Below are positions 1-11,485 of a stretch of DNA of 64,000 bases, piece by piece. Below the pieces are notes generated by a model. That model worked only from the letters and a program-made list of their open reading frames with translations. It was not told the DNA's origin and did no database searches. Each line of letters begins with the position of its first letter. The stretch's first letter is position 1. A program made the position numbers and the translations under genes. The DNA is from Cichorium intybus. Lineage: Eukaryota; Streptophyta; Magnoliopsida; Asterales; Asteraceae. Location: NCBI GenBank assembly GCA_023525715.1, contig CM042011.1:868001-932000 (forward strand), read 5' to 3'.

Positions 1-2721
1 GTTTGTGAGTAAAAGTGTGAGAAATAGAACTTGGTGTAATAAAAGTTGAAAATATATATATATAAGTGAGAAATTGTGACCATAAGGGTAATTTGGTCAT
101 TTTGCCATAAAAAGGATAATTTGGTCATTTGACCATATGCATGAGTTATTATGAAAGTATAATTCTAGGTTGGACAAAAAATGTAAAGAATGGAACCTTA
201 TGTAATAGAATTTGATTTTTAGTGCCAAAATGAAAGACTTGGAACTTCAGGGGTGGAAACTGTAAATATTGGGAGTATAAATATAAGAAAATATCTCCTA
301 AATTCTCAGAAGATATCAGAGAGTACTGGAGGCTTCGGGAGAGAGCTGGAGGTCGTGAATATCTGGAAGGATACGAGGGATTGGAGCTGGAATTTAAGGT
401 TTCCAAACATTTGAGGTAAGGAAGCAAAGCTTGAACACATACTATTCATCGTCTTCTCGGGATGGAATCTGGACATTTGATTTAAGAAGTTTATAAAATT
501 ATTCCAGAGAATTAATTCCATCTAAGTACACTAAAAATGTCCAGTAAACACTCTTCAATTGAGAAGTGTTGTTGAATTTATGAAAATGATGAATTCTTGC
601 TCAAGAACCCTAGAAATTGGGTATATGAGTTTGAAGATGATTCCTAATGTTTTAATAAGTCTAAAGTGTCATAAAAGAAGTAATAAATCAGTTGTAAGAG
701 ACAATTTCAAGAAATTCAGTTTTTGGACCAAAAATATCAAAAACGGGTTTTTGGTGAAATTGGAATTGGAAACACTGATTTCATGGATTAAAACTTGTTA
801 TAAACTCAAGGTTTTGGTCATGAAATGATTTCATAAGTATTAAGTCAAGTATCAAGTTCTTAATAAGTCAAAACAGCAAGTGATAGGGTAAAAATCGGAC
901 TGCTACAGTGCAAAATCGGACTGAAATGAATCTGCCCAGAAAGAGCACGGGTCGTGCTCATTATGCACGACTCGTGCTCCCCCTGAACTTCAAAAATGTT
1001 GTTATTTAAGGCAAACACGGGTCGTGCTCTTTTGGGCATGACTTTTGCACGGGTCGTGTGTTTAAAACAGGGGGTTTTGGACTCCGAAACTTGCTAGACA
1101 TGTCCAAATGATCCCAAACTTTAAGTACATGTCCATAATGGTTTAAAAGTGGTGGAATAAATTTTTATTATGGAATACGACCCCTCGAGGGTACTATTGC
1201 AGTGTACGTATTGAATACGACTCATCTAAAGTTAAATATTTAAAAGATATACACTTGTTTTGACCCCTATGAGTATGAGAAGGACTCTAATGAGTTATAG
1301 AGTCAGTTAACATGACTATTAATGTATAACATGTTAATTATAGGTTCATGTCAAATGATTATTGGATCAAAAGAGTATAAATACAAGGAACGTGTAGTCA
1401 ATCCACTAGCAATACATGAGGTGAGTACATGCAGTATTTTTACCCATTCTGGGGTACATGGCAAGTAAGTATTTTCAAGATTTCTTATAAAATTTCTATA
1501 TGTGAAATTATATGCAAGAGTATTATCTCTAACTCGTTTGTGAAAGTATAATGTTATATTTGAAGTTATGTTTTGGTCTATGAGCCAATTATATGAAAGT
1601 ATGTTTTGGTCTATGAACCAAATATGTGAAAGTATATTTTTAATACAAGTTATATATGTTTGAAAGTATGGATAGGCATATAGCCAAAAATATGTTTAAG
1701 AAGTATGTTTTGGTTACAAATTGTATATGTTTTCAAGTATGAAAGGGCGTATAGCCACAAGATGTTTGGAAAGTATGATTTGACATTAGGCCTAAAATGT
1801 TATAAAGACATGTTTTGAACATATGATTTATGTGAAACGAAAGTTATGTATTTGGCATTCTAGCCATAAAGACATAAAAAGATATAGTTTGGCATCTAGC
1901 CACAAGTTATATGTTTATGAGAAATGTTCAAGTAAGCAGCAAGTTTTTTTTTGTATGACTGGTAATTGTAGCAAGCAGCGTTAGTAAGGGAACTATGTTC
2001 CAACCTACCCGGGTTAGGTAAGGGGTCTACTGGGGAAAAAGCCCAATCGCGAAGTAGATCGCCTCAGCACTTCTATGGTGAGGATTGATCCGTTCTTTCT
2101 AGCCATAGAGACTTGGGGTATCACTTATAGTGATTAAAGCCCTAAGTATAAAAAATCCAGCAAGCTTATAAAACCAGTCAAAGAAAGTAAGAACGATGTT
2201 ATTTTCGTAAAGTATGTCATAGAATGATTTTTGAGAAGTAAAGAGTTATATTATGTTGCTATTATAAAGTTTTGAAAGAAGATAATTATGAAATGTATGA
2301 TATGTAATGATTTTGAAAAGAATAAAGAATTATGGTATGATAATATTTTAAAACTTTGAAAGATGTTTATGTCATAAGGTTTATATAAAGATTGGAAAAG
2401 AAGTTAAAGGTTTGAGTCTAAAACTCATGTAACTCACGAGACAATTTTTGTCTTACGTATTCTATGTTTTGCCATGTATTCCAGGTCAATATAAGTTGCT
2501 ATCAATGGGATGAAGTTTAGCTGGAGTGAAGCTTAAGTTAACTCCTATATTGGACTCAATGTTAAATCCTTTCTTGCTTACTATGGTTAGCTTGATATGA
2601 ATTTGTACACCCACTGTTTTAAGCATTAAAATTATCGGTTTTTGATAAACCGTATTTTTGTATTCATGCATTTATACGAAAAAACCATAGTATTTGCAAA
2701 CAGTAGAAATGGGTGGTCACA
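1..2721 (+). mobile_element. LTR of a Ty3/gypsy-type element, left end outside window
   Basis: The right end reads ...AAATGGGTGGTCACA, a slightly mutated form of the GGGGTGTCACA end seen in reverse at 57290. Positions about 1415-2721 match, in inverted orientation, about 58555-57290. The clearest block is around 1960-2125, with the phrases for tRNA-like 'gtagcaagcagcg' and 'gaagtagatcgcctcagc'. Positions 1-1400 do not match that copy. They instead resemble the layout of the LTR at 3434-5561, including repeated GCACGGGTCGTGC dyads near 940-1060. No coding region is seen. The right boundary is supported by homology only, since no target duplication can be tested. Confidence 0.65.
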
Positions 2722-3433
2722 TAAATTGTAAACAGAACAATATATGAAGAATCGAGAATTACCTTAGTTCAACCTCTTGCTCCATTAGAACTCTACTTTT
2801 TCAACCTCTATTCTTAGAGAATAATCAGTATGAGGCTTTCATTCTTAAATAATATCATCACCATACTTTTGTTACATTATTTCATTATTAAAGAATATAT
2901 ATCGTATATTTCTTCAAATAATACCAATGTTTATTGTTTAGACCGATTAAAAGAAATAAATTGGGATTCAAACAAATTGCAAGTATTCGAATCACTCTAC
3001 ACTTCATCAAGCATAAATGTAGATCCTTATACCAGAGGTAAGGGTGTTAAGCTTTAAAAATAACAAAACAGACCGTGCAATTATAAAACAAGACGAAAAA
3101 CGAAAATTAGAACCTATAGATTTAGGATTCAATCGTGTTTTATGATTCAAGTCTCTAACCAGATCTAATTTAATTGTACTTCATAATCAGATCCAAAACT
3201 AAAACTAAAACAATAACCAAAATAATCAAAAACAAAATTTTATTTTTACCAAATAATCAGATTGAAACAATAATGGTACATCATATTCAAAACTAAACTT
3301 AGGACAACAACCAAAAAAATTAGAAACAATATTTATTTGTACCTAATGTTCAGCTCGAGAATCTGAAAACAAAAAAGAAAATTAAACGGAGCCGGTTCGG
3401 TGATCGAAAATCTGGAGAAGGAGCAGGATCGAT
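2722..3433. other. Unassigned AT-rich sequence interrupted by the next solo LTR
   Basis: This is spacer between two LTR sequences. The short ORF at 2830-3057 has no recognisable domain. The sequence resumes at 5562 after the solo LTR, as shown by the duplicated TCGAT at the junctions, so 2722-3433 and 5567-6156 were once continuous. Confidence 0.5.
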
Positions 3434-5561
3434 TGTAAGAACCCGTGAAACTTTGTAATAAAATATTAAATAAGTATGTGCAATAATAAAGTTATGAAGA
3501 GGGCAAATTGGTCTTTTGCCATATTTTGAACTTTAATGTAAAATATTTTGTAATTATGGGTATTAATGTAAGAAATTAAAGTATGGTGTAATAAAATTAA
3601 AGTATGGTGCCAAATTGGAAGAAAAGAAACTAGAGGGTTAGAAATAAAAATTGGGAGCTATAAATAGGAGAAAAAATCTCCCCAACTATCCAGAAGTTGC
3701 AGAAGCATCGAGAGAGAGCGAGAGTGAGCGAGAGTTGGGCAGAGTTTTGAAGGTTCACGGGATTAGAAGCCAAGTTTTGAAGCTTGAGAAAGAATTCTTC
3801 AATAAAAAGGTTAGTAATCAAGCTTTCTAACCTAATTTCCTATGTGTTCTTCATGGGACAAGTTGGAATATGAGGTTATAGCCATGATCCAAGTTGTTCC
3901 TATGATTCTTTCCATCTAAACAAGTTCAAATCACTCAACAAACACACAAATCTCAAGGGTGTTGTGGAATTGTCAAAAAAATTGGGGTTTTGAGCTTATG
4001 AACCCTACCCATGGGTTCATGAGATTCAAAGCTGATTCCAGTGTTTTCATTAAGTCTTAGGAATCACTTAGGATGTATTAAGACATCCCCAAGTGATTAA
4101 TTTCGAAAATTGGTGTTTTTGGGTGTAAAATGCTAAAAACGGGATTCTATGGAATTGAAGTAGGAATTAGTGATTCCATGGGTTAAAACCTGATGTAAAC
4201 TGAAGGTTTTTGTCATGGAATGATTATAAATTGATTAGGTTAAGTATTAAGGACTTAATGGACCAAAACAGTGGGTTACAGCACAAAAAATCGGGCAAAA
4301 ACCCGTATCTGCAGCACAGACACGAGTCGTGCTCTTTTTACCTAGCATGAGCACGGGTCGTGCTCCACTATTTAAGCCAGAAATAGCATCCTACAAAGAG
4401 CACGATTCGTGCTCTTTCATGCACACAATATGCACGACTCGTGCATATCCCATGATGTCTAAAACGTCCGAAATTTCGTGGAAAATGGTGCTAGGCATGT
4501 CCGTTTGGCCTATAATTTATACCATAAGCCTAAAATGGGTTAAAAACAGGGGGAAAATTGTTGGAATGAAAATACCACCTCCCGAGAGTACTGTAGTAGA
4601 ATACATATATTTTGGAAAAGTTTACAAATTTTAGAAAGTCAATTTATGTAAAGTAGTAACTTGATTATGACATGTAATGATGCAATATGGCACTCTTGTG
4701 CTATAGAGTCAGTTATTGACTATATAAACCAAGTATAAATGTATAATTTGTATATAATAGGTGGTGGTTTAAACAAGATTGTTCAAGAGAAAGAAAAAGG
4801 AGTTCGTGAAGCTAGATAACTCCTAAGTGACTCGAGGTGAGTATTATGTGGACTTTTGAAGTACATAGCAAAATGAATTTTATTCAAAAATGTTTTGGAG
4901 TCAAAGTGGTTTTATGGCTTTAAAAATATTTTATGAAAAATATGCTTATCACGTGTAAAGAAAGAGAATCAGAAAATACAGTGAACTAATAATGTGATTG
5001 GCCCATGATGATAAGTTGTTTAGTATCCGGATAAAGATCACGGCCTGCTGCGGTAGGGGTGGTCAAATACACTACTGGGATGGTACCTCCCGTCGCGAAG
5101 TAGTTGTCTTACCTTGATAGATGAATCCGTTTCATGCTATTGAGGAAGTAGTTATACGGGTGCGTCTCGTATAAAACCTACGGGTGTACTCGTAGGAATG
5201 TACCATCACAAAATAAGGAATACATATGGGTGCGCTCATAGAAAATAAAATATTGGAAATTTAAAGAATAATGTTATTATTGGAAAACTGTTTTGGGTCT
5301 AAACCCATAATGCTCACGAGACATTATGTCTCACGTATTTTTTTAAAATGCTATGTACTCAGGTAAGCAGGAAGGGCGTTAAAAGAGTCGGGTGTGGGAC
5401 CGTAGCTTCTGTTGTACAAAATGTAACATAAACAGGTTTGAACTGTGGTTATGATGCGAATTTGTGATACCCCTTTTGTAATAACTTAAAAGGTTGTATG
5501 ACTAAATATTTGTAATATAAGTTTGGATAAAAAAAAATTGTGTAAAAGTTGGGGTGTTACA
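3434..5561 (+). mobile_element. Solo LTR with 5-bp target duplication TCGAT
   Basis: The element starts TGTAAGAACCCGTG and ends GGGGTGTTACA. It is flanked by TCGAT at 3429-3433 and again at 5562-5566. There is no internal region, primer-binding site or second LTR, so this is a solo LTR left by LTR-LTR recombination. It contains two pairs of GCACGA/GGTCGTGC dyads (about 4318-4445) and a tract shared in layout with the LTR at 1-2721. The TG...CA ends and 5-bp duplication are diagnostic of an LTR retrotransposon. Assignment to Ty3/gypsy rests on the TGTAA...GGTGTTACA terminal pattern shared with the 53-64 kb element. Confidence 0.88.
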
Positions 5562-6154
5562 TCGATGGTCGATAATAGGGAGGTGAAGGAGTCGGATCTG
5601 TGGTCCTAAATCCAAGGTTGAAGAAGCTGCACTGGTAAAAAGAAAATGTTTGAAAATAGAAAAAGAGGTACGTACTGGAATCGGGAGGTGTGGTCGGAGA
5701 AGCTTGGCTTGGTGTTTTATCGGAAGAAAAGGAACGTAGACAACGGTTGGTCGGAGTCACCGGTCGTGACTTTATCAGAGACTTCAGAATCGGAGAATCT
5801 TCATATGCGCTATGTGGAGGAGATGTTGATCGGAGTCACCGCCCAATCTGTCGGAGGCATCCCTCCGGTCGGAGTCGGAGTCGAAGAAGCTTCGCCTGAT
5901 GTATGTGGATCGGCAGCAGATGGGAAGAGAAGAATGTGGAGGAGACGTTGATGATCGGCGACGGATGGGGCACATTAACCTAATATGTTGAGTATTGTTA
6001 GATTAGATTATATATTTGGTAACTAAAAAATCTATCCCTAAAAACATTAAATATTATTAATTAATATATTTGTAATTTTACCACAATACCCTTGTTAAAT
6101 GATTGAACCAAAATTGGTCCTACATTCACATAATAGTTAATGTTCACACATGAA

Positions 6155-6156
<2 letters not shown>
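5562..6156. other. Unassigned, locally CpG-rich sequence
   Basis: About 5700-5960 is unusually rich in CG for this window and carries short internal repeats of GGTCGGAGTC and GATCGGAGTCACCG. ORFs on both strands overlap here, but none shows a domain. It may be the interior of an old DNA transposon. I cannot identify it. Confidence 0.35.

Positions 6157-6228
<72 letters not shown>
6157..6228. repeat. (TA)n microsatellite
   Basis: About 72 bp of uninterrupted TA. It forms the left flank of the TIR element at 6229-7420. Confidence 0.95.
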
Positions 6229-6231
<3 letters not shown>

Positions 6232-7420
6232 GGAAAGTGTTCAAATGAGAACCATTAAAAGGTTGAAAACTAAATGAACTAATATTAGCTTATCATTAAA
6301 AAATGGACGGATTAGATTGAATGGGTTAAAATCCTGTTTTTTTTATTTTGGTAAAAGAAAAGGACAAAAACGTCATTTTGATACTTAATTTAAGACAACA
6401 TTTACAGTTTCGTATTGAATTCACAGCTTAATAAAGTTAAAAATACATTAATTCACAGCTTAATACAATTTTTTTATATACCATTCATAGCTGAATACAC
6501 ACATTCACAGTTAGGCAACTACATAGGTACTCATTTTCTGTCGGCGATATGAGGTAACGACCGAAGGGGGAAGAAGTGGTGGTGGGACCGTTGCCGGTGG
6601 TGGTGGGTGAGTTTAACACACACATTCACAGTTTAATATAATCTAACATTCACAGTTTAATCCATACATTCATAGTTTAATACAAAACATTCAAAGTTTA
6701 AAATTTCATTGAAGCATTTCATCAAACACCTTGTGTGTATCAGATTTTCAGAACTTCTTCTCTAAACACTACCATCAAAGAACAACTCAATGAGAAAGAA
6801 AACAATGAGAGGAGGAGAAGGCGGTGGTGGAACAAATTTGATACGGTTGTGAAACCACCACTGACCACCGTGAAATGCACCAAGAACACCCGATCTATAC
6901 TTAAAATTACATAAAACACATTAAATTTTACCAGATCTGAGAGTGTAATCTTCATTGGCTCTATATCCATAAGAACCTAAGTGACGAGGATGTGTGTCAT
7001 CAGTAGTGGTGCACGTCGGTGTGACGACGGTGCTGGTGGCGCTCGTGCGAAGGGAAGGAGGAAGCGATGGTTTGGTTAGTGGTAAGAGATTGTGAAGAGG
7101 CGGCGAGGAAGCAGTGTGGAGGCCGACACCGGTGACAGTGGCGGCGGCGGCGGGGGCGGCGGCAGCGGCAGGTGGCTGTGGCGGCGATGTTGTTAGGGTT
7201 TGAGTCTAAGTTGGAGGATTTGTGAGAATGTTTGAACAAGAAGGTCACTAGATCTGATTTTCAGATCTAAAGTAGTTGTTTTTATGTTAGTATTCTGAAA
7301 ATGACCACCATCCCCCTAGTTATATGTGGCCATTGATCGAAATTTAAAAATATCCAAAGGCTTAGATTAGTTCCTAAAAGTTATTAACATTTTAATAGTT
7401 CTTATTTGAACCCATTCTGA
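6229..7420. mobile_element. TIR element inserted in (TA)n, about 1.2 kb
   Basis: The left end (about 6234) reads AAGTGTTCAAATGAGAACC and the right end, reversed (about 7418), reads ATGGGTTCAAATAAGAAC. The similarity extends through ATTAAAA.GTT and GAACTAAT further in. Both sides abut TA arrays. The interior holds repeated 'CACAGTTTAAT' words (6400-6700) and a GC-rich stretch near 7000-7200 with GGCGGC repeats. No transposase is visible. The termini match the small element at 21932-22137, so the two are probably one family. Confidence 0.65.
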
Positions 7421-7424
7421 TATA

Positions 7425-7457
<33 letters not shown>
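7421..7457. repeat. (TA)n / TAATATAA microsatellite
   Basis: Short TA-rich array bordering the right end of the TIR element. Confidence 0.85.
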
Positions 7458-7462
<5 letters not shown>

Positions 7463-9230
7463 TCATATTATATTTAAAATCATAATGAATTCATACATTA
7501 AGATAATTATATTATCTATGTTACTTTGACTTTTTAGGGAAAAACATAAAAGAATTTGATTTTGTTATTTGGATCGTTCTTCGCAGAATGTTCCTACCTA
7601 TCCTACATCAACAAAATGAAAGAAAGTAGTGTGGCTTGTTGCTTTATAAAAGGAGGGGTAGGACTAGAGCTTAAGTAATCTACATCAAAGGTTGGTATCC
7701 CCTTAAAGCGATGTGTTATTATTCTTTTTGGGCTATGAACCGGTTTATACGGGTTTAGTGGCGGTTTTGAACGATTCATTATAGAGTATAGACCAGTCTA
7801 TTTCCGGCGGTTTAAATGCAATAGGTTTTTACGGTAGATAGAACCGGAAACCTGACCGGTTTCCGGTTTAACCGGTTGGATCGGCCGGTCCAGTCTAATT
7901 TTCAAAACAATGAAAATAATATGATAACATAGATATCTATTATAATATTTTAAGTTGAAGAGGTGTAACAATTATAGTGGTTGAATGCAATTCACAAAAT
8001 AAATTTCAAATTAATATAGTTTAAGATAAATATTTATCATGAGCCACATTATCTCAATAATATCTATTTGAGAGTTGCACATGAGTAAAATTCAATTTAA
8101 ATTGTATGTAATTTTTACTAAAATGTATTTCCACTTTATTATTATTTTAACTATTATAATAATTAATTTAATTTAAAAAAACTACCAATTTGAATATTTT
8201 AATAACAATCTTTAGACATTCTTTTTATTTATTCCACGTCTTAAAGGCCTCACTCGTGGGTTATACATGAATAAAATCATATATAATTAGTGATTTAATT
8301 TTAATTTTACCTATTGTTATAATAAATTAACTTAAAACCACATGTTTGCTATTTAACTATTGTTCAATATATTAATTAACCAAAAATTTAAATTTCATTA
8401 AAGAAAATATTATAATTTTAATGCCAAAACTTTTCAACATACAACATAGTATACTTAGTTTATTAATTTTAAATACGATGTTAAGTATAAAAATTATTCA
8501 AATAAATTAAAACATTTCCCAAAACTTTCATCTTTAAATTATTGAAAAAGTCTAAAATATGGTGGTGAAGGTAAAACCTAAATCAAAATGTCAACAAACT
8601 TAAAAAATATCACAAAAATATTTTTGAAAATAATTAAAAAATATAAAAATGAGTAGTTTTTAAGTTAAGCCCCACACAGGCCGCCTTGCTTCCTCACACA
8701 ACGACTCGTAAACGACCCTCATTGGCCTTTTTTCTCTCATCACCGTGTCCCCAGCCCACCCCGTGCGAGCTTCCCTAAGTTGCGACCAATTTTTGCCTCG
8801 ATGCCGTGCCAGGTCCCGAAATTATGTCGCCTCAACAAAATCAATGTCTGTTCAATAATTATAATAATTAAAAACTATATTTAAATAAAAATTATATGAA
8901 ATTAAAGTACATGTTACATTAAAAACAATGGTAATGTAAGTAGTTTTAAAACTAATAAACTACGAAAATTATTAAAATGCCAAAAAATTGAAATTTATTC
9001 TCACTAAACACTTAAAATAACAACGGTCTCATGAAAACTAAAAAAATATATGCTAAATAAAAAACAAATTAGTTAATAAATATTCAACATTGTGACATCT
9101 AATGAAAAAAAAAACTAAAATTTAATTAGAATTTACATATGACAATATGGATATTTTATTCATTATAAAAATACAAATTATAATTGGGTTATTACCATAA
9201 AAGTCATTGGTTTTACATCTAGATTCTATT
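7458..9230. other. AT-rich intergenic sequence with transposon relics
   Basis: No gene is recognised. Around 7735-7905 there is a run of CCGGTTT and AACCGGT words (ACCGGTTGGATCGGCCGGTC) typical of degraded hAT-type MITEs. Around 8670-8825 a GC-richer island sits in very AT-rich DNA. It has no open frame or RNA-gene signal that I can support. Confidence 0.45.
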
Positions 9231-9240
9231 AAATTCCTTA

Positions 9241-9367
9241 TGGTCCAGCGGCAAAGGTGTGTATGTCCGGCCTCCTTGAGGTCCTAGGTTCAAATCTCAC
9301 TAGGGGATTAGGTGGAGTAGGATAGGAGAATATTAGGATAGGTATATAATATTTTCCGGTTCAAAAA
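9241..9367 (+). mobile_element. tRNA-derived SINE
   Basis: It begins TGGTCCAGCGGCAAAGG, which fits an RNA polymerase III box A. It carries GGTTCAAATCT (about 9288-9298) as box B, at tRNA-like spacing, followed by a non-tRNA tail ending in an A-run. It is flanked by AAATTCCTTA (9231-9240) and AAATTCCTA (9368-9376), a near-perfect target duplication. A functional tRNA is excluded because there is no complete cloverleaf. Confidence 0.75.
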
Positions 9368-9376
9368 AAATTCCTA

Positions 9377-9762
9377 AATTAATTATTTGTGTCTAATTAG
9401 CCATAATAATTGTGACGATTTTTCAAAATTCAACCATTAGTCGACTAAGAACAAGTTACACTCCCCAACCGATCACCTCTCTCGTACAAATTCAATTCTC
9501 TAAAAAAATGGCTTCGTACTCCTTACCATCACCTTTAAGCATAAACGTCACCCTCAAAAGGGTTTCATGCATTTCATCTTAGGAGAAGAGGGTTTTGAAA
9601 GGGGTTTCTGCTAATCACCATTGTTGCATGCAAGAGCTTCCATTTTGGAGTTGAAATACACTAAAATAGCAAGGTATGTGGATGAAAATATGAAATTAAT
9701 ATGTCGTGTATGTGTGTTATCTCTTCTATAATCAAAGGAGTAGTCGAAAGCACTACCATACA
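9377..9762. other. Unassigned spacer
   Basis: A 24-codon ORF at 9508-9582 begins MASYSLPSPLS and looks a little like a plastid targeting start, but it stops at once. Nothing else is supported. The sequence continues after the solo LTR from 11486. Confidence 0.3.
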
Positions 9763-11480
9763 TGTAACGTCCCAAATCTAGTAATACAATTTTTTTTAAA
9801 TGGTTCAAATACATAAAACAGGTTACCAATTAAGACCATTTAAATTAAAACTTGTTATTCAAACATTAGCAATTGTATTTATAAAAAACGTTTACAAACA
9901 TTATCCAGCATAAGACTCAATTATCAAAACCTCATATGCGTTACAGTCGCGCCGTGCTCCAAGCTCAAGCCAGCAAATACCTGAAAATAGTAAGGGTGAA
10001 AGAGTAAGCACAAAGCTTAGTGAGTTCCCCGAAATACCACACGTTCCAATCCATAACACACAATCACAAAAGGTCTCCGGGCTTGCCCTGAACAACCTGG
10101 CTCTCGGGCTTGCCCCGATCCGCCTCGGCTAACAACTCACGAGCTTGCCCCGTTCCGTCCGTCATCGAATCAACTCATTCTTTGGACTCTCGAGCTTCCC
10201 CCCGATTCGTCCGGTTATCAACTCATTCTTTAACTCACGGGCTTGCCCCGATATTCTCGGTAAACACGTAAAGCACATACATTACATTATTACACAAAGT
10301 AATAAAGCTACATACGTATGCAACGTCATCCATAGTATAGTGAGAAAACTCACCTGATTTGCAAAGCCAAACAGTACTCCTCACGCGCGTCCACGGATCC
10401 GACAACACGAACGTCCTAACAATATAAACTCTACTCAGAACTTCCAAAATCTCAAACAGGATAATCCTATAAGACCGGTATCAAAAACCCTCAAGTTTGA
10501 CCAAAAGTCAAATTGGTCCAAAGTCAACGGTCAAATGTCAAAGTCAACAGACACAGTCATCCCCGGTAACTCCCAAAGTTAGCGTTGCTAATTATGAACA
10601 GGTCCAAAAGTCCATTAAGTTCTTAATCCATTCAGCCAAGGTCTTAATCCTTCCAGGGACCTTTCAAACAGTCCAAAATCCATAAAGATCCTAACTTTAT
10701 CCTCCCAAACATCACCATACAAGATCAAGAACAAGATTTAAGTCCAAGATGGTCCAAAACTAACCAAAATCACCATAGAGAGTTTGGCTTACTCTCTAAT
10801 CCATCATAAAGGTTCTAAATCAGAGATTTAAGGCATAAAGTTTCCAACTTTATCCTCTCAAACCATGGAAAAATACCAAAAGAAACCATTTCACTAATTT
10901 AATCCATAAGAACATACTTAAATCATAAGGAGAACCATAAAAATGCATGGGTGAGAACTTGACTCATAATGGTCCAAGAATTGTAGATCTTTGAAGCTTC
11001 ACACAAGAAAAGTACTTGTAGCATCAACACCTTCCTTCAAGCATCGTCATTCTTCAATAACACCTTCCCAAAACCTTCAAATCTTCAAGGATGAACCAAG
11101 AACACTCAAAATGGATAGAGAGAGATTTTGGCGACGTTGGGGGCTAAGAAATGGCAAATGACGGCTGCCCTAGGGTTCCCCACCCTTATCTATGGCCCAT
11201 ACATCAAAATCTAGGGTTTTGGCTCAAAATCAGAAGTTAGCGCCGCTAACCCTAAGGTTAGCGTCGTTAACCATGATCGTGCGAACCCACCCACCAGCCT
11301 GGCAAGTTAACGACGCAAAAACAACAACTTAGTGACACAAGCCACATTAGCATCGCTAATGTGCTCATTAGCGGAGCTAATCGTCACTTTTCACCTTTTT
11401 CCATAATTTTGCTCCTTTAGTCTGCGAACTTTGACTCTTTAAAAACTCGGAACTTGACTACTCGGGATTAGGGTCTTACA
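9763..11480 (-). mobile_element. Solo LTR with 5-bp target duplication ATACA
   Basis: Bounded by TGTAACGTCCC and GGGTCTTACA, with ATACA at 9758-9762 and 11481-11485. Read on the minus strand it starts TGTAAGACCC, like the solo LTR at 3434 (TGTAAGAACCC), which sets the likely orientation. It contains a local repeat of 'ggGCTTGCCCCGATnCG' units (about 10078-10260). At 11235-11380 and near 10580 it has several dyads of the form TTAGCGnnGCTAA. No internal retrotransposon sequence is present. Confidence 0.87.
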
Positions 11481-11485
11481 ATACA

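Noticed and set aside
5646..5951. Coding gene in the CpG-rich stretch
   Set aside because: Overlapping ORFs on both strands and short internal repeats, but no domain or splice structure.
9241..9313. Functional tRNA gene
   Set aside because: Box A and box B are present, but the acceptor and anticodon stems do not pair. The target duplication marks it as a SINE.
9508..9582. 24-codon ORF resembling a plastid targeting start
   Set aside because: Too short, with a stop and no following exon in view. Left as a note only.
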